Source of the DNA: Penaeus vannamei
Lineage: Eukaryota > Arthropoda > Malacostraca > Decapoda > Penaeidae
Assembly: GCF_042767895.1 (NCBI RefSeq)
Contig: NC_091575.1
Location: 33,063,860-33,073,859 of the forward strand
Length of the DNA: 10,000 nucleotides
Direction of reading: 5' to 3'
Both the position numbers and the translations under genes were made by a program. The notes under the pieces were generated by a model that did not search any database, was not told the origin of the DNA, and was given only the letters and a program-made list of their open reading frames with translations. Shown here piece after piece: positions 1-7,309 of the stretch (the first letter of the stretch is position 1; every line of letters starts with the position of its first letter).

Positions 1-250
1 ATCATTATGATATGACTGCGAATATTGATATATTTGTTGCTTTACTTATAATTTGCGTTATCATGAATTGATTACTATTGCTATCATTATCATCATTATC
101 CCTGTTCCAATTTACAACATAAATGACACTGCTGTATTTACTATCCTCTCGGAACAGCTGTTTGGAAGTAAATAAAAAAATAAAAAAAAGGAGAGGACAC
201 CCCAGCCCCGAGGAAACAAAAGAGAACTGACGTATCTGCTTCGATCCAAA
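1..250. other. AT-rich non-coding flank, no gene seen
   Basis: This stretch is AT-rich with a loose ATT/ATC trinucleotide texture between about 60 and 105 and an A-rich tract at 170-190. A perfect 10-bp palindrome, AACAGCTGTT at 153-162, contains a CAGCTG E-box. No open frame of note begins here. No TTTATT (a minus-strand AATAAA signal) was found that would end a transcript of the frame at 251-610. Confidence 0.6.
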
Positions 251-610
251 TTAGGAAGACTGAAGCCTCTTAAACGCCTCGGCAGGATCCGAACCCTTCA
301 TGACCAAAAACGGGGAAGACTGGAGCTCCTCAAGGTCGTGCATGACGCAAGTGCATACTGGATTGTTCATGGGAATCATGCACACGTGGAGATCACATGT
401 TTTTCTCCCGTTTTTGGCGTGCATGAGCGATATTCTGTGGGTTATTTTTTCCCATTTTAAGGCGTCAGTGATAGGTTCGTCAAAGTGCCGATATTCTGGG
501 GGATCGAAGCTTGGACTGAACTTATGGGATCTATGAAACAAGTGACAGTCGCTGATCCTGTTGTGAATTCTCTTGTCGATGCTCTTCTGTTTTTGCCTTC
601 GGTGCGACAT
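251..610 (-). CDS. Unrecognised 119-residue reading frame, possible exon or gene fragment
   Basis: An ATG-to-stop frame of 119 codons on the minus strand, with ATG at 608-610 and TAA at 251-253. An in-frame stop lies only five codons upstream (623-625), so the frame cannot extend much further 5' without splicing. Unlike almost every other long frame in the window, the translation has a balanced composition. A basic, His-rich N-terminus (residues 1-30) is followed by a charged region, and then a cysteine/histidine cluster: C72, H75, C77, C86, C88 and H91, spaced C-x2-H-x-C-x8-C-x-C-x2-H. That is a nearly mirror-symmetric arrangement that could bind a metal. I do not recognise the family. No signal peptide or membrane segment is visible. 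No promoter or poly(A) signal was found near it. It could be a terminal exon, a decayed mobile-element fragment, or chance. A 78-codon frame runs on the opposite strand, so length alone is weak evidence. Confidence 0.25.
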   Translation of the reverse strand: MSHRRQKQKSIDKRIHNRISDCHLFHRSHKFSPSFDPPEYRHFDEPITDALKWEKITHRISLMHAKNGRKTCDLHVCMIPMNNPVCTCVMHDLEELQSSPFLVMKGSDPAEAFKRLQSS

Positions 611-625
611 GTCTATCAGGTTTCA

Positions 626-1480
626 GTGTTTGTCTATTTTGGTTTACTTATTCCAGTTGAAGCTAGCATTGTACTTGAAAGTATTAACTCTGAATAGACA
701 CATGAACTTTTACCAGCGTTTTCCATGATGGTAATACTGTCATTTTGTACATTGTGTGCTTGATAAGATTACTGATCAATATCTATTTGTTTGTTCGTCA
801 TTTGATTACAATTAAAACGTAACAGAGACGCAGGTGTACAGGTGATAACAATGAAAAAAATTCGCGAAATCACTGCCCTCAATTTACAGCTTATTTCTAG
901 ATCATCCTCTTCATTGTAACACCAAATATTCTTCAAAATGTGTGACGTTTGACAGAGATCGCGAGATTAACATTCAGCATTTATTACCACAGTCTTCTGT
1001 CTCCATGAGAAGCGGAAATGATGACATCCCGTTTTCATTTCGGCCGAGGTGACGTATCATAGAAAACGGAGGCCACGACTAAACTCACACCCGCTCATAA
1101 TATGCCCCAAAATCTCACTTTCCTTATGAATTTATGCATGTAAATGTGATTGTAATACAGGGGGTATGTTGCATGCATATAGAAATGGAATCATGTAAAA
1201 GAAAAGAGAAAAAACCTGTCGAGAGGAAAGCGTCGTGTCCGCAAATTAGGCAATTCTCACGAGGAATTTCTCTCGCCAAAAAGGGCAGTGGTTCTTCTCG
1301 GCCGAGGAGCGGAGAGGAAAGTATTTTAGCGAACATTCACTTTGACATTTCAGTCTCGGGCATCTGCATCGCAGACTGACAAAAAGAATTCCAGATATTT
1401 TATGCATTTGCGTGAAAGTCTGCAACTGCAGAAGTTCGATTTGATTCCCTAGAAATGGAGTGCTTCGCCGTCACACCCAA
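626..1480. other. Unique intergenic sequence
   Basis: Mixed-composition sequence without a convincing frame. Short motifs only. Two CAGGTG E-boxes lie at 831-836 and 839-844. A TGACGTATC element lies at 1050-1058, the same 9-mer as at 228-236. A TCAGTC initiator-like hexamer lies at 1350-1355 and has no downstream promoter element at the expected distance. The 81-codon frame at 1134-1379 has nothing recognisable and is treated as chance. Confidence 0.5.
831..844 (+). promoter_or_regulatory. Tandem pair of CAGGTG E-boxes
   Basis: Two copies of CAGGTG start 8 bp apart. CAGGTG is the core bound by Snail/Zeb-type zinc fingers and some bHLH factors in animals. There is no neighbouring gene to give it a target, so function is only a possibility. 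Confidence 0.2.
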
Positions 1481-1578
1481 TGCACGTAGATTCGCGAAGT
1501 ATGAGCGAGAAACAGAAAGTGCTTGCATTCCTCCCTCCGCGCGCGCAGGAGGAGACGCTCGGGCCAGGTTATCATTTC

Positions 1579-1710
1579 AGCGCGTGCGCGCGTCAGCGCC
1601 CGGTCACGTGAACGGTAGGACCGGTGCGGGGACGCTAAACTTACTTTCCAAAGATAAAACATTGGCGGAGTATTCTGCTCATCTGCCGCGCGCTCCTCGG
1701 GTGGGCGGGG
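1579..1710 (+). promoter_or_regulatory. Promoter-like motif cluster
   Basis: Within 132 bp there are four motifs: GCGCGTGCGC at 1580-1589, which fits the NRF1 core with one flank mismatch; a CACGTG E-box at 1605-1610 (Myc/Max/USF type); an inverted CCAAT box, ATTGG, at 1661-1665 followed by CGG; and a GGGCGGGG GC box at 1703-1710. No TATA box or exact initiator is seen immediately downstream. The cluster lies 150-280 bp upstream of the candidate first exon at 1863. The combination resembles a TATA-less housekeeping promoter, but it is motif inference only. Confidence 0.35.
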
Positions 1711-1740
1711 TGGCGAGGGGGGGGGGCGGGGGCGAGGGGG
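1703..1740 (+). other. G-quadruplex-type G run
   Basis: Five runs of three or more G lie within 38 bp: 1703-1705, 1707-1710, 1717-1726 (ten G), 1728-1732 and 1736-1740. Loops are 1-6 nt. This satisfies the usual intramolecular G-quadruplex pattern on the + strand, immediately after the promoter-like cluster. Confidence 0.6.
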
Positions 1741-1862
1741 CGCTGAAGGTAAGAGACGAGCATGAAATAAGATGCAGGCGAGTGATGAAGATGTGATGCG
1801 GCGGCCGGGCCTCGCAGGCGCGCGGGCGAGCAGGAGGGCGCGAGGGAGAAACCAGATGTGTG

Positions 1863-2410
1863 ATGATGAACCGAGATGAGCACAGCAAAGCAGAAGCCAC
1901 AGGTAGGTCGTGAGGACGGCGCCGAGGAGGTCCGGAGGGCGGGGAGGGGAGGGGGAGCGAGGGGGGGAGGCTGGCGGGGACGGGAGGGAGGGAGCCAGGG
2001 GGCGGGGAGGAGGGAGGGAAGGAAGGAGGAGGGAGGTTAGGGGGGGCGCGCGGGAGGGAGGGGTCAGAGGTGAGGTGTGAGTGGCCAGACCGTGTCTTGC
2101 GGAGCCCCCTGAACTGGTTTACCTGCCCGAGGGAGTCGCTTGCTCTCTCTGTCGGCAGGAGGTTGCGGACGAGACCCCGTGGAGCAGCAGCGCCCTCCTC
2201 CCCGCCGAAAGGAGTCAGACAGCGCCCCACGCAGGAGGCTACAACGCCATATCAATAGAAGTATGCTAATCGCCCATAGACAAGGGCGCGGCGCCTCCTC
2301 GGAGCTGCACCAGCGACAACCCTCGCTCGGACGCCCGCCTGGATGGACGCGAGAGGAGGCGGCCGCCCCTCGGAGCTCGGCGAGTGCACGGGGCGGAGAG
2401 CGCGGGTCAG
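1863..2410 (+). other. Candidate two-exon gene start (exons 1863-1902 and 2159-2410)
   Basis: This is a speculative splice model. ATGATG at 1863-1868 has G at -3 and opens MMNRDEHSKAEATG, which runs into a good donor, CAG|GTAGGT, after 1902. A good acceptor lies at 2158: a pyrimidine-rich tract at 2139-2153 ends in CAG|GAGG, with a branch-point-like TTTAC about 36 nt upstream. The 256-nt GT-AG interval is G-rich. Joining the exons places exon two in the only + frame that stays open to a further donor-like CAG|GTGTGT after 2410. The other two frames stop at 2258 and 2269. The predicted product is Arg-, Ser- and Pro-rich, has no recognised domain, and looks disordered. An earlier ATG at 1772 opens a 35-codon frame that stops at 1879 and could act as an upstream ORF. 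High GC lowers stop frequency, so chance is a real alternative. Confidence 0.2.
1925..2065 (+). repeat. G-rich purine tract, degenerate GGGAGG repeat
   Basis: Nearly continuous purine sequence built from GGGAGG/GGAGGG words with single C or T interruptions. It contains enough G runs for several alternative quadruplexes. In the candidate splice model it lies inside the intron. The 183-codon Pro/Ser-rich frame on the minus strand across it is a composition artefact. Confidence 0.6.
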
Positions 2411-3180
2411 GTGTGTGCAATGATGTGAAAGAGGAGACCAGAAGGAGATGAGATGAAAAATGAGGCGAATAGAGAGAAAAAAAAGCGAACAAATCCCTCT
2501 CGTTCTGAAGAGAGAGCTAAGCCACGATGCACATGTTCGGCCTTATGACTCATGCTGCACGTAATACCAACACGCGAATGCCTTCCATACCCCGGCGAGT
2601 TTTTGGGCATCCCTCCCGGCGCACGATCTAAGGGACATCTTTGCAATCCCGAGAAGAGAAAAATGTTAAAAAGCAACTCCTTAGCGCAAGCCCATTCGCT
2701 CTGAAGACGCCCGCGTTGACATCCGAAGGACTGAAACAGGAACCTCGGGGCTCGCGGCGAAATGAAGCTCATGAGAACGCACGCCCTGCCACGGCCCCGC
2801 TCCTCGCCGCACCCACGCCCCGCTCGCCTCACCCTCGCATCGAATCCCAGCGAGGAAAATGAAGCAAGCGCATACGTCGTGGCCTCAACACCCGTCAAAC
2901 CTCCAAGCTCCCAAACTCGCCTCACTCAGCCACGCGCGCGCCTCCCTCGCTCGCCAAGCCGGGGTCGCAAATTACATTACAATAAATGTCATATCTCATT
3001 TAACCTCCCACCTCACCCTGCCGTAGACTGACTCCGCCGCGGGGAAGAGGAGGAAATGAGTGAGGAAAAAGGGGAGGAATCTGAGGCGACCTCCGTTCTC
3101 TCGCCTCCTCCTTTCGGCTCCTCGCGCGCTCCAGGTGGCCGTTGGGTGAGCCGAGGTGATTTCCGCTCTGCCTCCTCACT
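2411..3180. other. Mixed, partly CpG-rich sequence with no supported gene
   Basis: Composition alternates between CpG-rich (2580-2960) and ordinary sequence. An AP-1 type palindrome, ATGACTCAT, sits at 2545-2553. An isolated AATAAA at 2981-2986 (+ strand) could be a poly(A) signal, but no convincing exon precedes it. The frames at 2407-2925 (minus) and 2762-3031 (plus) show no domain, initiation context or codon pattern that sets them apart from chance. Confidence 0.45.
2545..2553. promoter_or_regulatory. AP-1 consensus site
   Basis: ATGACTCAT, a perfect 9-bp AP-1 (Jun/Fos, bZIP) element. One match in 10 kb can occur by chance. Confidence 0.25.
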
Positions 3181-4075
3181 CCCTCTCTTTCTGCTGGGTT
3201 TTCGTATCTCCTGCTCTCTCCTGCTTCTTTGTTTGTCCTCTTTTCTCTCTCCCCGCTTCTTTGTTTGTCCTCTTTTCTCTCTCCCCGTTTCGTTGTTTGC
3301 TTTTCTTCTCTCTCTCAGTGTCTATTTGTTTCTCTGCTTCTCCCCGCTTCTTTGTTTGTCCTCTTTTCTCTCTCCCCGTTTCGTTGTTTGCTTTTCTTCT
3401 CTCTCTCAGTGTCTATCTGTTTCTCTGCTCTCTCCCGCTTCTTTGTTTGTCCTCTTTTCTCTCTCTCTCCGTTTCGTTGTTTGCTTTTCTTCTCTCTCTC
3501 AGTGTCTGTCTGTTTCTCTGATTCTCCCTGTTTCTTTGTTTGTCCTCTTTTCTCTCTCAGTGTCTGTCTGTTACTCTGTTTCTCTCCTTTTCTCTCTCTC
3601 AACATCAATCTGTTTCTTTGGCTCTACTTCTACTTCTCTCTCTGCCCTACTATTTCTACCTTTTCTCTTTACTTCTCCACTCGTCTCAGTTTCTCATTCA
3701 TTTTCTTCTATATTCGCCTCTCTATTCTTTTCTTCGTCTCTGCTATTCTGTGTCTTTACTTCTCTGTCTGTCTGTCTCGGTTTCTACAATTTCTCTTTCT
3801 CTTTTTCATCTATCTCTTCCCTCCTTTCTGTTTCTCTCTCTTTTTGCTCTTGATCTCATTCTACCTTTCTATCCCCCTTTTTATTTCTCTCTCCCTCCCT
3901 CCCTCCTTTCCTATCCCCCTCTTTCACTCTCTCTCTCTTTCGACACTTCCCTTCGTTTCTCCTTGCATTCCATTCCTTCATCTCCTTTTCATTCCTTGGA
4001 AATGTTCTTCCTCGATTCTTGAAAAACATCTTCGCCAATCTACGTTTTATGATAAACCTGTTGCGAAGCACTAAA
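3180..4075 (+). repeat. Polypyrimidine block (CT-rich), first part
   Basis: The + strand is overwhelmingly C and T. It opens with a 91-bp minisatellite (3223 to about 3590) and continues as degenerate TCTCTG/TTTCTC sequence to about 3970, then a short mixed patch near 3990-4075. All three + frames stay open over long stretches because stop codons need an A. The predicted Leu/Ser/Phe-rich proteins of 160-281 residues are artefacts. Confidence 0.85.
3223..3590 (+). repeat. Minisatellite, 91-bp unit, about four copies
   Basis: A unit beginning GCTTCTTTGTTTGTCC repeats at 3223 (a 32-bp partial), 3255 (91 bp), 3346 (91 bp) and 3437 (93 bp). A diverged, shortened copy starts at 3530. Full units share internal landmarks CGTTGTTTGCTTTTC and CTCAGTGTCT. 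Copies differ by only a few bases, which suggests recent tandem duplication. Because 91 is not a multiple of 3, each copy is read in a different frame within one open frame, which argues against coding. Confidence 0.85.
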
Positions 4076-4117
4076 CCTTTTTATTTTTTTTTCGTAGTTG
4101 TGTCGTCTTGGGAATAG

Positions 4118-4640
4118 TCCTTCCTTCCTTCCTTTCTCCTTTCTTTCATTCATTCTTTCCTTCCTTTCTTTCTTTCTTTCTTTCATTCTTTCATTCTTCC
4201 TTTCTTTCTTTCCTTCTTTCTTTATTTCTTTCCTTCATTATATCTTTCTTTCCTTCCGCCTTTCTCTCTTTCTCCCTTCGATCCTTCTATTCTTCAATTC
4301 TTCCTATTATCTTTCTATACTTCCTTCAACCCTTCCATCCTTCCTCCTTCCCCTCCTTCCTTCTATCCTTCTATCATTTTTCCCTTCCATCCTCCTATCC
4401 TCCTTTCATTTTTTATTCCTCCCTCCCTCCCTTCATTCCTTCCTTCCTTCCTTCCTTCCTTCCTTCCTTCCTTCCTTCCATCCATCCATCCATCTATCCA
4501 TCCTTTTATCCTCTCTCCCTCCCTTCAACCCCTTTCATCCTTCCTCCTTCCTTCCATCCTTCTATCCTTTTTTCCTTCCATCCTACCATCCTCCTATCAT
4601 TTTTTCTTCCTCCCTTCCTTCCTTCCTTCCTTCCATCTAT
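4118..4640 (+). repeat. TTCC/TTTC tetranucleotide microsatellite block
   Basis: About 520 bp of imperfect TTCC, TTTC, ATCC and TCC repeats. The purest part is (TTCC)11 at 4436-4479, passing directly into ATCC repeats at 4480-4503. A wider duplication is visible: the segment beginning TTCAACCC at 4325 recurs at 4524 (about 199 bp apart) with similar order of CATCC, CTTCC and TCATTTTT words. Any protein read through it (Ser/Phe/Leu/Pro only) is spurious. Confidence 0.9.
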
Positions 4641-4689
4641 TTTTTTTATTAATTCACGTAAAATCACCAACAGACAAACGGAGCCAATA

Positions 4690-4920
4690 CACCCCCCAGA
4701 AATAAATAGATAAATAGATAAATAAATAGATAAATGAAAAATGATAAATAGATAAATAAATGAAAAAAAAAGATAAATAAATGAAAAATAAAAGATAGAT
4801 AAATAGATGAAAAAAGGTAAATAGATGAATTATAAAAAATAGATAAATAAATGAAAAAATATAAATAAAAAATAAAAAATAGATAAATAAATGAAAACAA
4901 GAAAGAAAAAGAAAAAAAAA
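4690..4920 (+). repeat. A-rich TAAA/GATA repeat block
   Basis: Imperfect repeats of GATAAATA, AAATGAAA and TAAA words, almost free of C. The purine-rich strand switches here relative to the preceding polypyrimidine block. It resembles the simple-sequence tail of a decayed retroposon, but no element body is recognisable upstream, where only about 50 bp of unique sequence separates it from the TTCC block. Confidence 0.85.
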
Positions 4921-4936
4921 CGCCAATATATATCAA

Positions 4937-5210
4937 ATTGGGTCTTTAACTTACGTCTGGTCTATGCTCTGCGGGAAGGTCTGAAGGGACCGAAGAAGAC
5001 CATTTTAGGTCGTGTCGTAAATAAAGAAATAAAATTCTGTTGTTCCACAGGGGGTTAAGAGGATCCTATCAATGGGGGTACTTTTTTATTTATTCATTTT
5101 TTTTTATATATCATTGTGTTGAGAAATGAGGAGGTGAGAGACACTATGCTGGGATATCCTACAGGAATTTCAGATTTTTTGGAAATAGATGCATTTATGT
5201 TTATTTTTTT
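4937..5210. other. Unique sequence with two AATAAA signals
   Basis: Mostly unique sequence. Two overlapping-range poly(A)-type hexamers occur on the + strand at 5020-5025 and 5028-5033. T-rich sequence follows at about 5080-5105, but no exon ends here that I can support. Confidence 0.4.
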
Positions 5211-5221
5211 TTTCTCTCTGT

Positions 5222-5294
5222 CACTCTCTGAAGAAGAAGAAGGAGAAGAAGAAGAAAAAACACTCTCTGAAGAAGAAGAAGAAGAAGAAGAAAA
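5222..5294 (+). repeat. GAA trinucleotide repeat with 39-bp tandem duplication
   Basis: CACTCTCTGAAGAAGAAG occurs at 5222 and again at 5261, each followed by GAA repeats. A 39-bp unit of a CACTCTCT header plus a GAA tract has therefore been tandemly copied. Read in one + frame it gives LSEEEE-type peptide, which is a repeat artefact. Confidence 0.85.
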
Positions 5295-5339
5295 TAAAAC
5301 TGTTATGTATATACGTTTAGTTCTTTACCATTGAATAAC

Positions 5340-6560
5340 TAATATGCTCGGGTGATTCTGTGCCTCTGCTCTGCAATCACTATCTTGCGAATCTGTGCTC
5401 CTTTCTAATCGCCAATCAGCGAATCTGTGCTCCTTTCTAATCGCCAATCAGCGAATCTGTGCTCCTTTCTAATCGCCAATCAGCGAATCTGTGCTTCTTT
5501 CTGTGATTCTGTGATTCTCTCCAATCGCCAATCTGTGATTCTGTGATTCGGCTCTCTAGTTGCAACCCCGGGATTCTGTTTTTTCCTGTCTAATCACCAT
5601 CCCGTGATTCGGATTCTCTCCAATCGCTATCCTGCGAATCTGCGCTCCTTTCTAATCGCCATTCTGTGATTCTGTGATTCTGTTCTAATCGGCATCCCAT
5701 GATTCCGAATCTTCTCTGCAATCCACCTACCAAATTTTTGGATTATTCTCTCCAATCGCTCTCCTTGGATTAATTTTTTCTCTCCAATCGCCCTCCTGTG
5801 ATTCTGCTCTCCAATCTCCATCGCATCATGCAGATTCTTCCCTCCAATCGCCATCCCGTGAATCTGTGCTTCCCTCTAAACACCCTCCTGTAATTCTGTG
5901 ATTCTTCCCTCCAGTCGCTCTCCTTGGATTGGTTTTCTTTCTAATCGTCAGACTGTGATTCTGCTCCAAACTCCATCCCATCATTCTGATTCTTCCCTCC
6001 AATCGCCATCCTGTGAATCTGTGCTTCCCTCCAATCGCTCTCCTTGGATTAAATGCTTCTCTCTAATCGCCCTCCTATGATTCTGATTCTTTCCTCCAAT
6101 CGCTCTCCTTGGATTAAGTTTTTCTTTCTAATCGCCATCCTGTGATTCTTCCCTCTAATCTCCATCCCATGATTCAGATTCTACCCTCCAATCACCATCC
6201 CGTGAATCTGTGCTTCCCTCTAAACACCCTCCTGTGATTCTTCCCTCCCATCGCCGTCCTATGATTCTGATTCTTCCCTCCAATCGCCATCATGTGAATC
6301 TGTGCTTCCCTCCAATCACCAACCTGTGATTCTTCCCTCCCATCGCCATCCCGTGAATCTGTGCTTCCCTCTAAACACGTTCTTGTGATTCTGTGATTCT
6401 TCCCTCCAATCACCAACCTGTGAATCCCTCTAAACACCTTCCTGTGATTCTGATTCTTCCCTCCAATCGCCCTCCTGTGATTCTGATTCTTCCCTCCAAT
6501 CGCCCTCCTGTGAATCCCTCTAAACACCTTCCTGTGACTCTGATTCTCCCCTCCCATCGC
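5340..6560 (+). repeat. Minisatellite array, about 32-33 bp unit, 1.2 kb
   Basis: Roughly 35 diverged units built on CCAATCGCCATCC followed by TGTGATTCTG or TGAATCTGTGCTTCC. Several unit classes alternate. Plain CCAATCGCC units form one class. Units with CGCTCTCCTTGGATT recur near 5757, 5917, 6033 and 6098. Units with CTCTAAACAC recur at 5874, 6218, 6369, 6428 and 6518. The order CCAATC-GTGAATCTGTGC-CTCTAAACAC recurs at about 5844, 6188 and 6345 (the last with CCCATCGCC in place of CCAATC), a hint of higher-order structure. The most recent duplications are three exact 32-bp units at 5387-5482 and two exact 33-bp units at 6443-6508. Minus-strand frames here encode an 11-residue repeat (GGKNQNHRR-like) only because 33 is divisible by 3. 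Confidence 0.9.
5387..5482 (+). repeat. Three identical 32-bp tandem units
   Basis: Exact copies at 5387-5418, 5419-5450 and 5451-5482. Each starts GCGAATCTGTGCTCC and ends TCGCCAATCA. A fourth, diverged unit starts at 5483. Each unit contributes a GCCAATCAG motif, close to the NF-Y CCAAT-box optimum. Confidence 0.95.
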
Positions 6561-6780
6561 CCTCCGCCAATCCCGCCCTTCCAGCCAGCATCGGAGGGCG
6601 GGCGGGCGGCGGCGCGCGACTGGCCACGGCTCATTTCCAGCCTTCCTTTCGCGAGAAATGAAAACCCGAAGTTACCTAACCCCGTCGACTGCGGGTGGAA
6701 GCGGGGGGGGGAGGGGAGGGGGGAGGGCGACGGTACCTGTGACCTGGCAACACCGTTCTCCTCCGATGGTCGGTCCACAT
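6560..6780 (+). promoter_or_regulatory. GC-rich, promoter-like segment beside the minisatellite
   Basis: The minisatellite gives way to CpG-rich sequence. A CCAAT box at 6567-6571 abuts a CCCGCCC GC box at 6572-6578, followed by GGGCGGGCGG-type sequence near 6597-6613. TTTCGCGAGAAA at 6647-6658 contains TCGCGAGA, similar to a palindromic element of animal TATA-less promoters and also close to an E2F site. No TATA box, initiator or confident exon was identified, so transcription direction is unknown. Confidence 0.35.
6703..6727 (+). other. Very strong G-quadruplex-type motif
   Basis: G runs of 9, 4, 6 and 3 are separated by single A residues (6703-6711, 6713-6716, 6718-6723, 6725-6727). Single-nucleotide loops are the most stable quadruplex class known. 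Confidence 0.7.
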
Positions 6781-7180
6781 CCCCTCCTCCTCCTCTTCCT
6801 CCTCTTCCTCCTCCCGTCCTCCTGCTCTACCGTGCTTACCCCCTCCCGTCCTCCTCAGGTCCTCCTCCTGCTCTCTCCCACCGTTCTTCCTCCCGTCCTC
6901 CTCCTCCTCCTCCTCCTCCTAGCTCTCCCTCTACCCTTCCTCCTCCCTTCCCGTCCCTCTGCCCCTTTCCTCCCGTCCTCCTCCTCCTCCTCTGCTTACC
7001 CTCCGCCCTTCCTCCTATCCTCCTCCCGTCCCCCCGTCCCCCTCCCGTCCTCCTCTGCTCACCCACCGCCCTTCCTCCACCATTCCACCCCCTCCTCCCC
7101 CCTCCCCATCCGGGCCCACCTGGCACACCCACCGCCCTTCCTCCCCCTCCTCCCCCCTCCCCCCTCCGGGCCCACCTGGC
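6780..7180 (+). repeat. CCT-rich trinucleotide and short tandem repeats
   Basis: C/T-rich sequence with CCT tracts at about 6781-6815, 6896-6920 and 6976-6990. A GGGCCCACCTGGCACACCC segment is duplicated 56 bp apart (7112 and 7168), with flanking CACCCACCGCCCTTCC words also repeated. Pro- or Leu-rich (+ strand) and Gly/Arg-rich (minus strand) frames over it are composition artefacts. Confidence 0.8.
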
Positions 7181-7309
7181 ACACCCCACGCCACTCGCCC
7201 GAACCTCAGGGCGCAGGCTGCTATGGCACGGCTCGTCACACTCACTGCGGGGAAAAAGGCCGAGTGTTGGGCGCCGCTCGGAAAACGCTTTCGACGCCCC
7301 TGCTCGGTT

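Larger units (their letters stand above)
1480..2420. other. GC- and CpG-rich island
   Basis: From about 1480 the composition changes abruptly from AT-rich to GC- and CpG-dense, with runs such as CGCGTGCGCGCG at 1581-1592 and many GGCG/GCGC words. The density fades after about 2420. The block contains promoter-type motifs, a G-quadruplex-type run and splice-site-like sequences, listed separately. CpG richness alone is weaker promoter evidence in invertebrates than in vertebrates, because most invertebrate DNA is not CpG-depleted. Confidence 0.6.

Noticed and set aside
1425..1452. AAGTTCGATTTGATTCC resembling a tRNA T-arm (B box)
   Set aside because: No matching A box, anticodon arm or acceptor stem can be built around it.
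1679..2230. 183-residue minus-strand Pro/Ser-rich frame
   Set aside because: Spans the G-rich tract. Composition is explained by GGGAGG repeats, and no start context or splice support was seen.
2407..2925. 172-residue minus-strand frame
   Set aside because: Mixed composition but no motif, no promoter or poly(A) signal, and GC-rich surroundings lower stop frequency. Not distinguishable from chance.
3056..4074. Three overlapping + strand frames of 160-281 residues rich in Leu, Ser, Phe and Cys
   Set aside because: All three frames are open because the sequence is almost pure C/T. The 91-bp repeat is read in rotating frames. No protein is implied.
4654..4925. Retroposon with A-rich TAAA tail
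   Set aside because: Only the simple-sequence block is visible. No element body, internal promoter or target-site duplication was found.
5116..5334. 72-residue frame with a Glu-rich repeat
   Set aside because: The acidic part is the duplicated GAA tract. The rest is short and unsupported.
5387..6508. Evenly spaced repeats suggestive of a CRISPR array
   Set aside because: Units are directly contiguous with no unique spacers, and the rest of the window is eukaryotic in character.
5627..6557. Minus-strand frames encoding an 11-residue basic repeat (GGKNQNHRR-like)
   Set aside because: The 33-bp minisatellite unit keeps phase by arithmetic. Frames begin and end wherever a unit varies, with no flanking gene structure.
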